64,000 nt of DNA from FEN-1297 sp963710735. GTDB lineage: Bacteria > Bacteroidota > Ignavibacteria > Ignavibacteriales > Ignavibacteriaceae. Under the pieces are notes generated by a model. That model was given only the letters and a program-made list of their open reading frames with translations. It did no database searches and had not been told where the DNA came from. Position 1 is the stretch's first letter, and every line of letters starts with the position of its first letter. Made by a program: the position numbers and the translations under genes. The stretch is taken from contig CAVQBN010000007.1 in the NCBI GenBank assembly GCA_963710735.1, positions 1 through 64,000 on the forward strand, written 5' to 3'. Shown here piece by piece: positions 30,605 to 39,463 of the stretch.

Positions 30605-32116
30605 ATGGCTTACTGTCCTATCATAGGTAATAAAAATTATTCCGATTTAAAAGATAAACTTCAGACAATACCAACCCTTAAAGAAAAGATAATCTTTCTG
30701 GAAAATGAAAAGTTGAATACCGAAAGGATACTAAGGCATTTAAAGAACAAAAAACATTCACTTATTACCTTCGTAAGGTACAAAGGTAGAATGATCTCCA
30801 TTAATTGCCCCGAATTACATGACATATCCGCATATATAAGTGAGATTAACTCAAAAAAGATAGATTATATTAAAAGGACACTCGGTCCCCTTTTTATATT
30901 TTATAAATACGGATATATATACCCGTTTTATAATTTTATTTTATACCTGCAGGGTTATAAATTTTTCAAAAGAATTTACTCCGAGTACCTCTTTCTTTTA
31001 AAGCAGGAAATTAAATTATGTGAAAAACAGATAACCCTCGGTTTTGAAAACACACCGATTAAAACTGCAAGGCAATCATATGATGTCAATGAACCCGTTG
31101 CCGGAAATATTAACAGGCTTTTAACCGGTAAGGTAACAGAAAAGGAAATGTCCGAACAGGAGAAATATTCTAAAATTAAAATAGTATTAAAAAAATATTT
31201 TATATATAAGCCCGGTACCATCGATGAAAGATTCGGAATATTATTTATTACAAAAAAACAACTCCTCGATGCTCTTTATAGTTATGATACTACTTCGAAA
31301 AAATTAATTTTTCTTCTTGATGTCAGGAATAATCTTTCCCGCATAAAAAACGACTTTGATAACTTCAAGGCATCCTCTTTCGATCAGGAAGGGATTTATT
31401 TATTCAGACTCGCCAACACCAGCCCTGAGCTTGTCTATTTTATAGAAGAAACCGTAGAAAAATCAAAAAAGAGTTTAAGATTCGGTACAAATTTATATCT
31501 TCTTAAAACTTACATAGAATTTAAAGCCGAACTGTATGGTGATGTTCTGGCATTAATCGACTCTCAAATAGAATATTTTGAAAAGCGGCTTTCACTTGAA
31601 AAGAACTGCATCCCAAAATTAAACAGCAGGCCCGGAAAGGCTCCTCAACTTGTAAATACTAAAAAGTCCGCCGTAAAAAAGAAGCAGAAAAATGTCGGCA
31701 GCAAAATTACCTGGCTAGGCACCGAAAAACAGCTTATTGACCTCTTTTTCCTTTTAAGTGAATCGAAGCTGATGCCTTTATACGAAGAAGATGAAATTGT
31801 TGCTCATTTTGTCAATGCCAGGCTGGAAGAATTTAAGCTGCAAGAAAAAATAAATTACCAAAAGCTAAAATGGTTAGGCAACGATGAAGATTTTCCCGAA
31901 CTTATCAGCAAACTTGCTGATGCAAGATTAATTAGAATTACAAAACGTAATAAGTATATCGTTTTTAAGCAGCACTTCTTAAATCAGGAAGGTAAAGAAT
32001 TTCGATATCTCGCTCAAAAGAATCAGCCCCATAAAAATCATGCACGTCACAATCCCCTTATTGATGATGCTATTAAACAAATACTGGAAGATGAGAAAAA
32101 ACATAAAGTGGCATAA
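30605..32116 (+). CDS. hypothetical protein, RteC-like C-terminal segment
   Basis: A 503-residue basic protein with a good ribosome binding site (AAGGGG four bases before the ATG). Residues 1-60 are charged and helical, 95-140 are rich in Tyr/Phe, 340-365 form a Lys-rich linker and the last 130 residues begin KITWLGTEKQLIDLFFLL. The WLGT-x-x-[QE]-[LF]-x-x-[LI]-F pattern recurs in RteC-like and other uncharacterised Bacteroidota proteins. A duplicated trace is seen in KLKWLGNDEDFPELISKL, so the tail may hold two copies of the motif. No signal peptide. Function not recognised. Confidence 0.75.
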   Translation: MAYCPIIGNKNYSDLKDKLQTIPTLKEKIIFLENEKLNTERILRHLKNKKHSLITFVRYKGRMISINCPELHDISAYISEINSKKIDYIKRTLGPLFIFYKYGYIYPFYNFILYLQGYKFFKRIYSEYLFLLKQEIKLCEKQITLGFENTPIKTARQSYDVNEPVAGNINRLLTGKVTEKEMSEQEKYSKIKIVLKKYFIYKPGTIDERFGILFITKKQLLDALYSYDTTSKKLIFLLDVRNNLSRIKNDFDNFKASSFDQEGIYLFRLANTSPELVYFIEETVEKSKKSLRFGTNLYLLKTYIEFKAELYGDVLALIDSQIEYFEKRLSLEKNCIPKLNSRPGKAPQLVNTKKSAVKKKQKNVGSKITWLGTEKQLIDLFFLLSESKLMPLYEEDEIVAHFVNARLEEFKLQEKINYQKLKWLGNDEDFPELISKLADARLIRITKRNKYIVFKQHFLNQEGKEFRYLAQKNQPHKNHARHNPLIDDAIKQILEDEKKHKVA

Positions 32117-32201
32117 ATTCAAATAAAGTAAGATAAACTCGAATATAGTACTTCACCCCCCTTTTATCTTTTTATTTGTCACGTAACTTTTTTAAAGGAA
32201 A

Positions 32202-32537
32202 ATGTGCGTGATGAAAATAGAAAATATTAAATATCCCGGAATAAGAAAGATTAAAGCCATATTACTTGTGGTTCCTGCAGTAATTTTTGTACCGTTTTTC
32301 TCGATCGTTCCTCGATCGGTTCATACCCCTTTCTCGATATTTTCTCGATCAGTCCATACCCTTTCCTCGATTAATCTAGGCAGAACCCGGGTACATTCCA
32401 GCATTTATCCGGCTTCCGTTCTGGATATTTCAAGCATTTCATATGCTAAACTCCTGCTTGTGCAGGTATTTACACAATTAAATAAATTTCAGCTAGCCGG
32501 TTCTCCTTCCCGTGCTCCTCCTTCACTTAATTACTAA
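32202..32537 (+). CDS. doubtful ORF with 11-residue repeats
   Basis: A 111-codon frame beginning MCVMKIENIKYPGIRKIKAI and containing FSIVPRSVHTP followed by FSIFSRSVHTL, the translation of a 33-bp tandem DNA repeat. A hydrophobic segment LLVVPAVIFVPFF could be a signal or membrane anchor, and AAGGAA lies about ten bases before the start. Composition is Ser-rich and no family is recognised. It may be a chance frame through a repeat in the 470-base gap between the 503-residue protein and the DUF6266-like gene. Confidence 0.3.
   Translation: MCVMKIENIKYPGIRKIKAILLVVPAVIFVPFFSIVPRSVHTPFSIFSRSVHTLSSINLGRTRVHSSIYPASVLDISSISYAKLLLVQVFTQLNKFQLAGSPSRAPPSLNY
32297..32362. repeat. 33-bp imperfect tandem repeat, two copies
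   Basis: Copy one (32297-32329) and copy two (32330-32362) share TTTCTCGAT at the start and CTCGATC-x-GT-CATACCC in the second half. Each copy contains the palindromic core TCGATCG or a close variant, so the repeat resembles a REP-type unit duplicated once. A third, partial CCTCGAT follows at 32365. Confidence 0.65.
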
Positions 32538-32584
32538 ACAGATTAACTAATAAATTTTAAAAAATAATAAAAGGACTAAATACA

Positions 32585-33271
32585 ATGGCAACTATGAAAG
32601 GCTCAATCCTCGGCAAATTAAGAGGATCGGTTGGCGACTTCTCAAGCCGCATATTTAAAGGGAACAACATCATTTGCAATAAACCCGCTTCATTTAATGC
32701 ACCAAATGATGAGCGTTCCATACTAAGAAGGCAGAAATTTGCTATGTCTTCAAAGTTTACCAAGGCAGTAAATTCCATACCTGTTCTTAAAGCAGTATGG
32801 AACAAGCTTAAACCTGCAGACCTGAATACTTATAATTTCATATTCCAGACAAATTATAAGCAGCTCTCAGGTTCTAAACTGACTGACTTAAACACAATAA
32901 CGCCGTTCTTCGGCTTCCCTGTATCGGCGCAATCTGTATCTTTAGCTTCCGATACTGTAAGTGTTGAACTTGCACCGCTCGGTGCTTCATTCACTTTAAA
33001 CCCGGAAGTTGAAACAAACATAAAACTGTTAATGGTAATGTACATGGATGAACCGGCAGACTCTCAGGCGCGTGAATTCTATATGTATCCTATGGAATTC
33101 AATTCTGTTCCGATTCAGACAGATCAGCCGCTGTCATTCACACGGTCATTTGACGATACGGAAAAGTTAATTTATGAAAAATATGGATATCATAAAGCAT
33201 ACTTTGCAGTAGTAACTTTGGATGCGGATGGAAACCCGGTAAGGTTTTCTACTACAACAGCAAGCGAGTGA
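32585..33271 (+). CDS. DUF6266-like protein
   Basis: A 228-residue protein. The start MATMKGSILGKLRGSVGDFS, followed by a short basic patch and NAPNDERSILRRQKF, matches the layout of the DUF6266 family common in Bacteroidota (ILG-x-x-x-G-x-VG near the N-terminus, then an R-rich turn). The rest is predicted beta-rich. There is no signal peptide. AAGGA lies about nine bases before the ATG, and a strong terminator follows the stop. The function of this family is unknown. It may be co-transcribed with the 503-residue gene. Confidence 0.72.
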   Translation: MATMKGSILGKLRGSVGDFSSRIFKGNNIICNKPASFNAPNDERSILRRQKFAMSSKFTKAVNSIPVLKAVWNKLKPADLNTYNFIFQTNYKQLSGSKLTDLNTITPFFGFPVSAQSVSLASDTVSVELAPLGASFTLNPEVETNIKLLMVMYMDEPADSQAREFYMYPMEFNSVPIQTDQPLSFTRSFDDTEKLIYEKYGYHKAYFAVVTLDADGNPVRFSTTTASE

Positions 33272-33312
33272 TAATTCTATTTATTATTAAATTCGAATCA
33301 TAAATAGATCGG

Positions 33313-33345
33313 TATCCCGGTTCTTTACAGCCGGGATATTTTTTT
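33313..33345 (+). terminator. rho-independent terminator
   Basis: A perfect 8-bp stem TATCCCGG / CCGGGATA around a 10-base loop is followed directly by seven T residues. It lies 42 bases after the stop of the DUF6266-like gene and should end its transcript. Confidence 0.85.
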
Positions 33346-33903
33346 CTCACTTCCCTTTACACTTTACCCTTACCTTTTTCTCACATCATTCCTCCTCTTT
33401 CAAATAAATAGGTGGCCAAACCTATCACGCCCAAGGCGGTGGTGGATTAACTTTCCTTTTTTTATAGATTTTGCCTTAGAATTCATCCTGTGTAATTACA
33501 TACCTATAAGGTAATATGGTTGTTTTACAATCCTCTTTTTTATTACTAAGGTTTTGTAATAGATAAGGTTATGCTTTTAATCCCTTTATCGCCTTCAAAT
33601 AAAATCCGCCAGCCTGCGTTTAAGCATTTTTAATTTCTATTTTATTAAGGTCAATATAAGAGAAGGCATGCCACTAGGGAAAACGTGAAGTAAATGGGCT
33701 TTACCTAAATCGAATAGGTAAAACCAGCTTCTTAAAAAGCTAAATTTAAAAAGCTGGAGCGAAGTCCGGAGTATATTCTTAAAATTTACTTAGTCGCCTG
33801 TACAAAGTGAATTTAATTAAGAATCTATTCACTTATCCGGCTCCGCTCGCACTAACAATAAAATTACATTTAAAAAGATCTATGATTAATAAACAGCTTT
33901 ATC
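33346..33903. other. intergenic region, no recognised gene
   Basis: A 558-base stretch between the terminator and the end of the ammonium transporter gene. It contains a CCAGCTT/AAGCTGG inverted pair (about 33723-33758) and short Bacteroidota-like low-complexity text. No reading frame with coding character and no transporter terminator were recognised. Confidence 0.35.
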
Positions 33904-35124
33904 TCAATCTTCTTCGTATGCAATCTCTCCATGCAGTGAACTGTCCAGGCCGGCGACTTCTTCTTCTTGTGTAACCTTAACCGGTGTAATTAAGTTAATT
34001 AATTTCAGCATTACGTATGTGAAAATAAAACAGTATGCACCGATAGCAACCACCGATATTAATTCTTTGAAGAAGAATTCAGCAGAACCGCCGACAAGAA
34101 GGCCTTCAACTTGAACTGCAGGGTTTACAGCTTTTGTAGCTAATAACCCCAGCATTATAATGCCAATAGTTCCGCCTACTCCGTGGACACCCCACACATC
34201 CAGCGCGTCATCCCATTTTAATTTGTTTTTCAGTGAAACAGCAAAATAACATATTATGCCTGCTACAATTCCTATTATAGCAGAGTCACCAACTGTAACA
34301 AAACCGGCTGCAGGGGTTATTGTTGCGAGGCCGGCTACAGACCCGGTGAGCAAACCAATAAGTTTAGGTTTTTTCTCAAGTGTCCATGCTAAAAACAGCC
34401 ATGTAACAGCAGCAAACGAAGCGGCCACATCCGTATTAAGAAATGCCGCCGAAGCAATAGAATCTACTTTCAATTCGCTGCCGCCGTTAAAACCGTACCA
34501 GCCGAACCAGAGCAGGGCAGTACCTATAGCAACCAATGGCAGGCTATGCGGCCCTCTTTCAAAAATCTTTCTCTTTCCGACATAAAAAACCGATGCTAGT
34601 GCTGCCATTCCCGCACTTGCATGGACTACGATACCGCCTGCAAAATCCAGAACTCCCCATTGAGCCAAAAGTCCGCCGCCCCAAATCATATGTACTAACG
34701 GGAAGTAAACTAAGATTAACCAGAAAGTTAAGAAAAGCACGTAGGCAGGGAATCGTACTCTATTGGCAAATGCCCCGGTGATTAGTGCCGGTGTAATTAT
34801 AGCAAACATCATTTGATATGCTACAAAAACATATAACGGAATTTGATGATTGCCGAGGAATACCGAATTAATAGTTGTCCCGGATAGAAAAGCCATATTT
34901 AAGTTCCCGATTATTCCTCCCTGTCCCCCGCTGAAGCATAAAGAATAACCAAAAGCAAACCAGATAACGGTTGTCCATCCTAATGAAAAGAAACTCTGCA
35001 TCATAATTGTTAAAACATTTTTTCTACCAACAAGGCCGCCGTAGAAAAGTGCAAGTCCCGGAGTCATTAACATAACCAGGCTTGCCGAAATCAGCATAAA
35101 TGCCGTACTTCCGGTATTAAACAT
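33904..35124 (-). CDS. amt: ammonium transporter
   Basis: A 406-residue inner-membrane ammonium channel of the Amt/MEP/Rh family with about 11 membrane helices and no separate signal peptide. The twin pore His residues are in GGIVVHASAGMAAL and DVWGVHGVGGTIG, and WFAFGYSLCF and WFGWYGFNGGSEL are family-typical helices. The length matches AmtB-like proteins. No glnK/PII gene is adjacent, which is unusual because amt and glnK are often paired; the PII partner may be elsewhere. Confidence 0.95.
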   Translation of the reverse strand: MFNTGSTAFMLISASLVMLMTPGLALFYGGLVGRKNVLTIMMQSFFSLGWTTVIWFAFGYSLCFSGGQGGIIGNLNMAFLSGTTINSVFLGNHQIPLYVFVAYQMMFAIITPALITGAFANRVRFPAYVLFLTFWLILVYFPLVHMIWGGGLLAQWGVLDFAGGIVVHASAGMAALASVFYVGKRKIFERGPHSLPLVAIGTALLWFGWYGFNGGSELKVDSIASAAFLNTDVAASFAAVTWLFLAWTLEKKPKLIGLLTGSVAGLATITPAAGFVTVGDSAIIGIVAGIICYFAVSLKNKLKWDDALDVWGVHGVGGTIGIIMLGLLATKAVNPAVQVEGLLVGGSAEFFFKELISVVAIGAYCFIFTYVMLKLINLITPVKVTQEEEVAGLDSSLHGEIAYEED

Positions 35125-35479
35125 TGTAACCTCTTTTTTTATGAAACTTTATTAGATAGGTATTTGCAAAATATATGAAGGCTAAAATGAGATTGAATTT
35201 AACAGGTGATCTCCCTTCAAAAATTTTTTCTCCCATGTTATAACTATACTTCAATTGAAAAATAATAAAAATTGAAAATCGTATTGCTAAATTGTATAAT
35301 ATTAAGTTTATATTATAATTATATTCAACAAGCGCGACATTTTTGTAGTAAACGAAAAATACTGAACGATTACGAAATAATTTAGCTTAGTATTTTTTGC
35401 CCCTAAAAATTAGAAAAGGAAGCCCGGATGAAATTCTCCTCTTTGTTTTTTATGTTTTGATGTCAAAAAAAATGCAATT
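35125..35479. other. divergent promoter region, AT-rich
   Basis: A 355-base AT-rich region between the divergent amt and LytTR genes. It should hold both promoters, but no motif could be placed with confidence. No genes are seen. Confidence 0.4.
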
Positions 35480-36244
35480 TTGAAAAAAGTATTAATTATT
35501 GAGATTGACGGGGAAATATCAGGGAAGATAGAAAATATTTTAACTCTGCCGGATTACAATATTTTCTTTTCTCATAATCAGGATGAAGCGTACAAAATTG
35601 CCGTTACATATTTGCCGGATATAATTTTGTTTTGCATTAACAACGGCAAGGATGATTTGAATTTTATAAATAAAATCTGCAGCAATCCAGACTTATCTTC
35701 GGTACCATTAATAATCATCTCCAAAAATTATTCATTTGAAGAACAGCGTGCCGTAATGCAGCTTGGCGTTGATGATTATATACCGTCGGTATTTTTAAAC
35801 AGTAGTCTTCTTTATTCAATCGAAAAAAGATTTATAAAATTGTCGGTTATAAAAAACAATGTTCACAATTCAATTACCACATTTGATGAGAACAACGGAA
35901 CGGTTAAAAGGAATGACCATATACTTGTAAAAATAGGCAACAAATTGAAGCTGGTTGAATTTTCAGAAATAATTTGTATTACTGCATTAAAAGAATACAG
36001 TAAAATAATTACCGGGGATAACAGCAGAATTGTAGTAAGAAAATCATTAAAAAAATGGTTAGATACTTTACCATCGGAATCATTTCTGCGCATACACCGT
36101 TCAACAATAATTAATATAAACTATATTGAAAAAATTACAAAAATTAATGAGCGGACGTACACTGTTCATTTGAAAAACATAAAAGAGACATTTGATTTCA
36201 GCCACAGATATGCAAACATAATGAGGCATACATTCCCTACGTAA
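35480..36244 (+). CDS. LytTR DNA-binding regulator with degenerate receiver
   Basis: 254 residues from a TTG start (MKKVLIIEIDGE). Residues 1-120 have the receiver fold pattern (acidic EID, YLPDIILFCINNG, VPLIIISKN, DDYIPSVFL), but Cys stands where the phospho-acceptor Asp should be and the conserved Lys is missing. Residues 150-250 are a LytTR domain (KIGNKLKLVEFSEIICITAL, FLRIHRSTIININYIEKI). LytTR proteins bind direct-repeat promoter sites. This one probably works without phosphorylation, perhaps through protein contact or abundance. No LytS-type kinase is adjacent; amt is divergent upstream. Confidence 0.88.
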   Translation: MKKVLIIEIDGEISGKIENILTLPDYNIFFSHNQDEAYKIAVTYLPDIILFCINNGKDDLNFINKICSNPDLSSVPLIIISKNYSFEEQRAVMQLGVDDYIPSVFLNSSLLYSIEKRFIKLSVIKNNVHNSITTFDENNGTVKRNDHILVKIGNKLKLVEFSEIICITALKEYSKIITGDNSRIVVRKSLKKWLDTLPSESFLRIHRSTIININYIEKITKINERTYTVHLKNIKETFDFSHRYANIMRHTFPT

Positions 36245-36363
36245 ATAATATAGAGCCTCTTCAAATCCTCCCACTCCTCAAAAGTCTCCTCGTGAAAAGA
36301 TGAATTCATGAATGTGATAAAGCATTAATAATTTTGTCAATACTTTTTTTTATTTGATTTAAA

Positions 36364-36381
36364 AGGGAGCTTGCGCTCCCT
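36364..36381. terminator. hairpin terminator, probably bidirectional
   Basis: AGGGAGC-TTGC-GCTCCCT, a perfect 7-bp stem with a 4-base loop. On the minus strand it is followed by TTTTAAAT, just after the stop of the T9SS tail remnant; on the plus strand it is 120 bases beyond the LytTR gene. Confidence 0.65.
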
Positions 36382-36385
36382 ATAA

Positions 36386-36490
36386 TTATTTTAGAAGAAT
36401 CATCTTTTTTGTGGAAATAAAACTGCCGGCTCTAAGCTGATAGAAATAAACTCCGTTTGATAAATTCTCCGCAATCCATTTTAATTCATA
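36386..36490 (-). pseudogene. orphan T9SS sorting-domain tail
   Basis: The minus strand reads GRYELKWIAENLSNGVYFYQ, then LRAGSFISTKKMILLK and a stop at 36386-36388. This is the last third of a T9SS type A sorting domain with no body attached; upstream the frame is lost at a palindrome (36492-36528). It keeps its own terminator, so it is the leftover 3' end of a deleted secreted-protein gene. Confidence 0.8.
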
Positions 36491-36491
36491 T

Positions 36492-36528
36492 CTGCCTGCC
36501 GGTTTACATACCGAAGTTATGCAGGCAG
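36492..36528. repeat. palindromic element at a gene break point
   Basis: Outer arms CTGCCTGC (36492-36499) and GCAGGCAG (36521-36528) with inner arms CGGT and ACCG. It sits exactly where the T9SS tail remnant loses its frame. Confidence 0.65.
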
Positions 36529-36566
36529 GTTGTTACTTTTCTGTAGTTTACTCCACTGAAAAGGGG

Positions 36567-36600
36567 GCCAGGAAAAGTTTTTATTAATGTGGTTATTAAA
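36567..36600. repeat. 34-bp dispersed repeat, copy 1
   Basis: Starts GCCAGGAAAAGT and continues TTTATTAATGT; copy 2 is at 48501-48534 and differs at three of 34 positions. Both copies follow G/C-rich palindromic debris and lie in intergenic DNA. Confidence 0.6.
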
Positions 36601-36845
36601 ATAATACAACTCCTAATTAAACCGTGCCGCGGCAGGGCTAAATGAATTTCGTCCTCATGTATTTTCTGATTGCTTCGCGCTATTTTTTGTATTAGTTTAA
36701 ATAAGTAAATATTAACTCATCTCTTTACGGCAAGATTAAATAGAATAAGTAATTATTTTATTAAAAATTAGGGAACCATCTTTTTCGAAGATTTCTTAAA
36801 TCGGTTTTAATTAATTGGGGCTTTTATAATTTTGGGAAATACAAA

Positions 36846-37193
36846 ATGGAAGACTTCGAGAGAAAAGTGATAAAAGATATTAGGATTGAAGTTGTAAATC
36901 TTAGCCGGGCTACATATAAAGAAGCGAATGTATTAAGGAAATTACTTACAGAAGATATTGAACTGCACTTCAAAAAATTAATTGTCGATATTAGCCAATG
37001 TGAATTTATTGATTCAACATTTATAGGCGCTCTGGTTGTTTCTTTGAAATTCATAGCAAAGCATGGCGGTGAAATCCGGCTCGTTAAACCTAGCTCGGAA
37101 GCATTATCACTTATGGAAATAGTGGGTACTCTGAAAATATTTAATGCTTATGATACTGTCGAAGAAGCAGTAGCAAGTTTTGATACTGCATAG
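36846..37193 (+). CDS. STAS-domain protein (anti-sigma antagonist-like)
   Basis: 115 residues with a single STAS domain. The conserved segment LIVDISQCEFIDSTFIGALV has the phosphorylatable Ser in DST, and the tail LMEIVGTLKIFNAYDTVEEA is typical. It is monocistronic here with no kinase, phosphatase or sigma factor beside it. It differs clearly from the STAS protein at 5002 and may respond to the same or another phosphatase. Confidence 0.9.
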   Translation: MEDFERKVIKDIRIEVVNLSRATYKEANVLRKLLTEDIELHFKKLIVDISQCEFIDSTFIGALVVSLKFIAKHGGEIRLVKPSSEALSLMEIVGTLKIFNAYDTVEEAVASFDTA

Positions 37194-37401
37194 ATATTAA
37201 TTTGAATGCTAAGGAGAAGAGTAGAATTATCTATTCAGCCATTGCTGTGTTCTAATGTTTAATACCATCATTTATATAAATTCTTCAAGTTCACTTCATT
37301 TGTGTAAATTAATTGTTGCCATATCTAATTTTTATCTTATCAATTCAGTATGAAAAATCATTTCACGCTCCCTGGTTCTTAAGATGAGGGTTAATTTTAT
37401 T

Positions 37402-38656
37402 TCACTTTATTAAAATCATCTTCTTAGTTTCAACAAAGCTGCCAGCTTTTAATTGATAGAAATACACGCCGCTTGATAAGTACTGCTGCATTCCATTTTA
37501 ATTCATATGTACCTGTAGGTTTTTCTTCGTTAACAAGAGTTGCTACTTCATTGCCTAAAACATCAAATACTTTCAAGTTCACAAATTCCCTACTCCCTAC
37601 TGCATACTGTATTTTTGTGCTTGGATTAAATGGATTGGGATAGTTTTGGTACAAAACAAATTTTGTTGGAGTCATTATTTCCTTTTCAACATCAGTTGGG
37701 TCGGATGAAGGATCATATTCCCATACTTCGCTAGGACCACTTATCCAATCAGGCGATCCGCCAATTATATATATCTTATTATTAATAACAGTACCTCTAA
37801 ACCACGAATTTTTATTAGGCATATTTGATTTTTTTTCCCATGTATCAGAGATTGGATCATATACTTCAACTGTAGACAAAGAAGAGCCTCGTTCTTGACT
37901 TCCACCTATTGCGTAAATCTTTTCATTTACTAAAAACGTCCCAAGAGCATATCTTGGTGTGGGCATATTTTTTTTCGATTCCCATGAATCTGTTTGCGGA
38001 TTATAAGAACATACAGCAGATAGGGGTAACTTTGGATCAGGACTTTCAAAAGGATAATTGGCTGTACCTCCAAAAGCATATAATAATCCATTATAAGTTG
38101 TTGCGGATAATGGCCCTGCACATGCGGGTTTAGGCACAGGTGTTTTTTCCGTCCATTTATCTGTACTCGGATCAAATTCAAAGCAATTACGCTTATCATA
38201 ATTGCCACCTATAGAATATATTTTCCCATTTACTACATCTCCATATACACCAAACCAAGGATAGAGCATATCAGTCTTCTGTGACCAGGCATTAGTAATT
38301 GGATCATAAACTTCTACTTTTTTCGTGGCGTATGGATAACCACCGGCAATAGCGTAAATGGTATCATTAATAACACAAGTTAAAAGGAAACTCCTTTTTG
38401 TCGGCATATGACGTTTTGTTTCCCAAGTATCCGTTGAAGGATCGTATACTTCATTAACATCTGTATCAACAAGATATGAACTCATCCCTCCAATAACATA
38501 AATCCTATTGTCAAAAACGCATACCGCAGCTCCTGCTCTTGGTGTAGGAATATTAGATTTTTTTGTCCAGGCTCCGCTTTGTGCATGGACATCATAGAAA
38601 ATAAAAATTACAGAAACCAGAATTAAACAATATTTCATAATGTCTAACTTTTTCAT
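37402..38656 (-). CDS. secreted kelch-repeat protein with T9SS sorting domain (C-terminal frameshift)
   Basis: The start is placed at 38656 (MKKLDIMKYCL, seven bases after AGGAGGTG) rather than the in-frame ATG at 38695. A signal peptide (ends VHAQ) is followed by about six kelch motifs of the form RAGAAVCVFDNRIYVIGG ... VEVYDPxxDTW, forming a beta-propeller. The T9SS tail begins FVLYQNYPNPFNPSTKIQY. One extra base near 37473 shifts the frame so translation ends early at 37430; without it the text is YLSSGVYFYQLKAGSF ... MILIK with a stop at 37402-37404. The export signal is probably intact in reality. Ligand unknown. Confidence 0.82.
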
Positions 38657-38682
38657 AGACACCTCCTGAAAATAAATTATGC

Positions 38683-38713
38683 GGCAATCATCCAATTTTA
38701 AAGGATGACTGCC
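38683..38713. repeat. hairpin upstream of the kelch gene
   Basis: GGCAATCATCC and GGATGACTGCC form a near-perfect stem with one mismatch around a 9-base loop. It lies between the lipoprotein gene at 38824 and the kelch gene start on the same strand, so it may be a transcript end or a 5' leader structure. A related GACTGCC hairpin is at 39422. Confidence 0.55.
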
Positions 38714-38823
38714 ATATGTTTAGAAACTCAATGCACAATAATTACTCCACTACCCACTACATCGTCAGCAATTGTTAATGTTAACGTTCTCTGACTAGGA
38801 CACATTACACCCTAAATTTATAC

Positions 38824-39327
38824 TCAGTAATTTATGACTCCTATAAATTCTACAACGAAAGTTCCGTCTGTGTTCACAACAACTGGAGGACATACGCCGC
38901 TACCGCTTGCATAGGCAAATCTGCCGGTTCCTCCAACGATCGCCCAACTAAATGTAGCTGTAGCTGGATCATCACCAACCCTATACCAAAGTATATAAAT
39001 TTGTGAACCGTCAGCAGCTGTAATGGTATCTTCCCCGCGGCCTTCTAAGAGATAAATTGTCTCCACAGTTGTACATTTACCTAAATGCGTCAGGTTTCCT
39101 GTGCCAGAGAAATAAGCAACACTATTCTCTACATTCATTCCTGTCATCGAGTACAATATGTTTCCTTTAAAGGGTCTTTCCGGGTTAGCCTTATTTAATG
39201 TTTGTGTAACAGCTTTATCGATAGATGTCTTTTCAGTTGGATTAGTGATTTGTTCACAACCAGGAATAATAATTACCAATACAATAAAGGCACTAATAAT
39301 CAATAAATTGATAAATGTTTTCATCAC
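38824..39327 (-). CDS. lipoprotein, AOC-barrel/dirigent-like domain
   Basis: 167 residues (MMKTFIN start, ATG 39327 with a weak leader). A hydrophobic N-terminus ends in IIIPGCEQ, a lipobox with the lipidated Cys near residue 24. The body has YFSGTGNLTHLGKCTTVET and FSWAIVGGTGRFAYASGSG, a G-T-G-R-F-x-x-A-x-G pattern typical of allene-oxide-cyclase/dirigent-like barrels. It is the most downstream of three minus-strand lipoprotein genes. No enzymatic residues can be assigned; a role at the outer membrane is inferred from the lipobox alone. Confidence 0.75.
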   Translation of the reverse strand: MMKTFINLLIISAFIVLVIIIPGCEQITNPTEKTSIDKAVTQTLNKANPERPFKGNILYSMTGMNVENSVAYFSGTGNLTHLGKCTTVETIYLLEGRGEDTITAADGSQIYILWYRVGDDPATATFSWAIVGGTGRFAYASGSGVCPPVVVNTDGTFVVEFIGVINY

Positions 39328-39421
39328 GTTTTATCCTTTATATTATGTTTTCGATTCTATAAACCTTTCATTTAATACTTGATTGAAGAATATTGCTGGG
39401 TAAAAGAACTAATTAACATAA

Positions 39422-39449
39422 CAGTCATCCCGACTCCTCGGAATGACTG
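39422..39449. terminator. hairpin after lipoprotein gene
   Basis: CAGTCATCCCGA and TCGGAATGACTG pair over 12 positions with one G-T-type mismatch around CTCC. It lies 15 bases beyond the stop of the minus-strand lipoprotein gene. The following T-run is poor, so it may be an attenuator or mRNA-stabilising palindrome. Confidence 0.5.
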
Positions 39450-39463
39450 CCATTAGCTAAGAG

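Larger units (their letters stand above)
36245..36845. other. intergenic region with terminator and gene remnant
   Basis: This 600-base gap holds a hairpin terminator (36364), a leftover T9SS sorting tail (36386), a palindrome (36492) and one copy of a 34-bp dispersed repeat (36567-36600). The remainder to the STAS gene start shows nothing recognisable apart from AT-rich upstream sequence. Confidence 0.5.
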
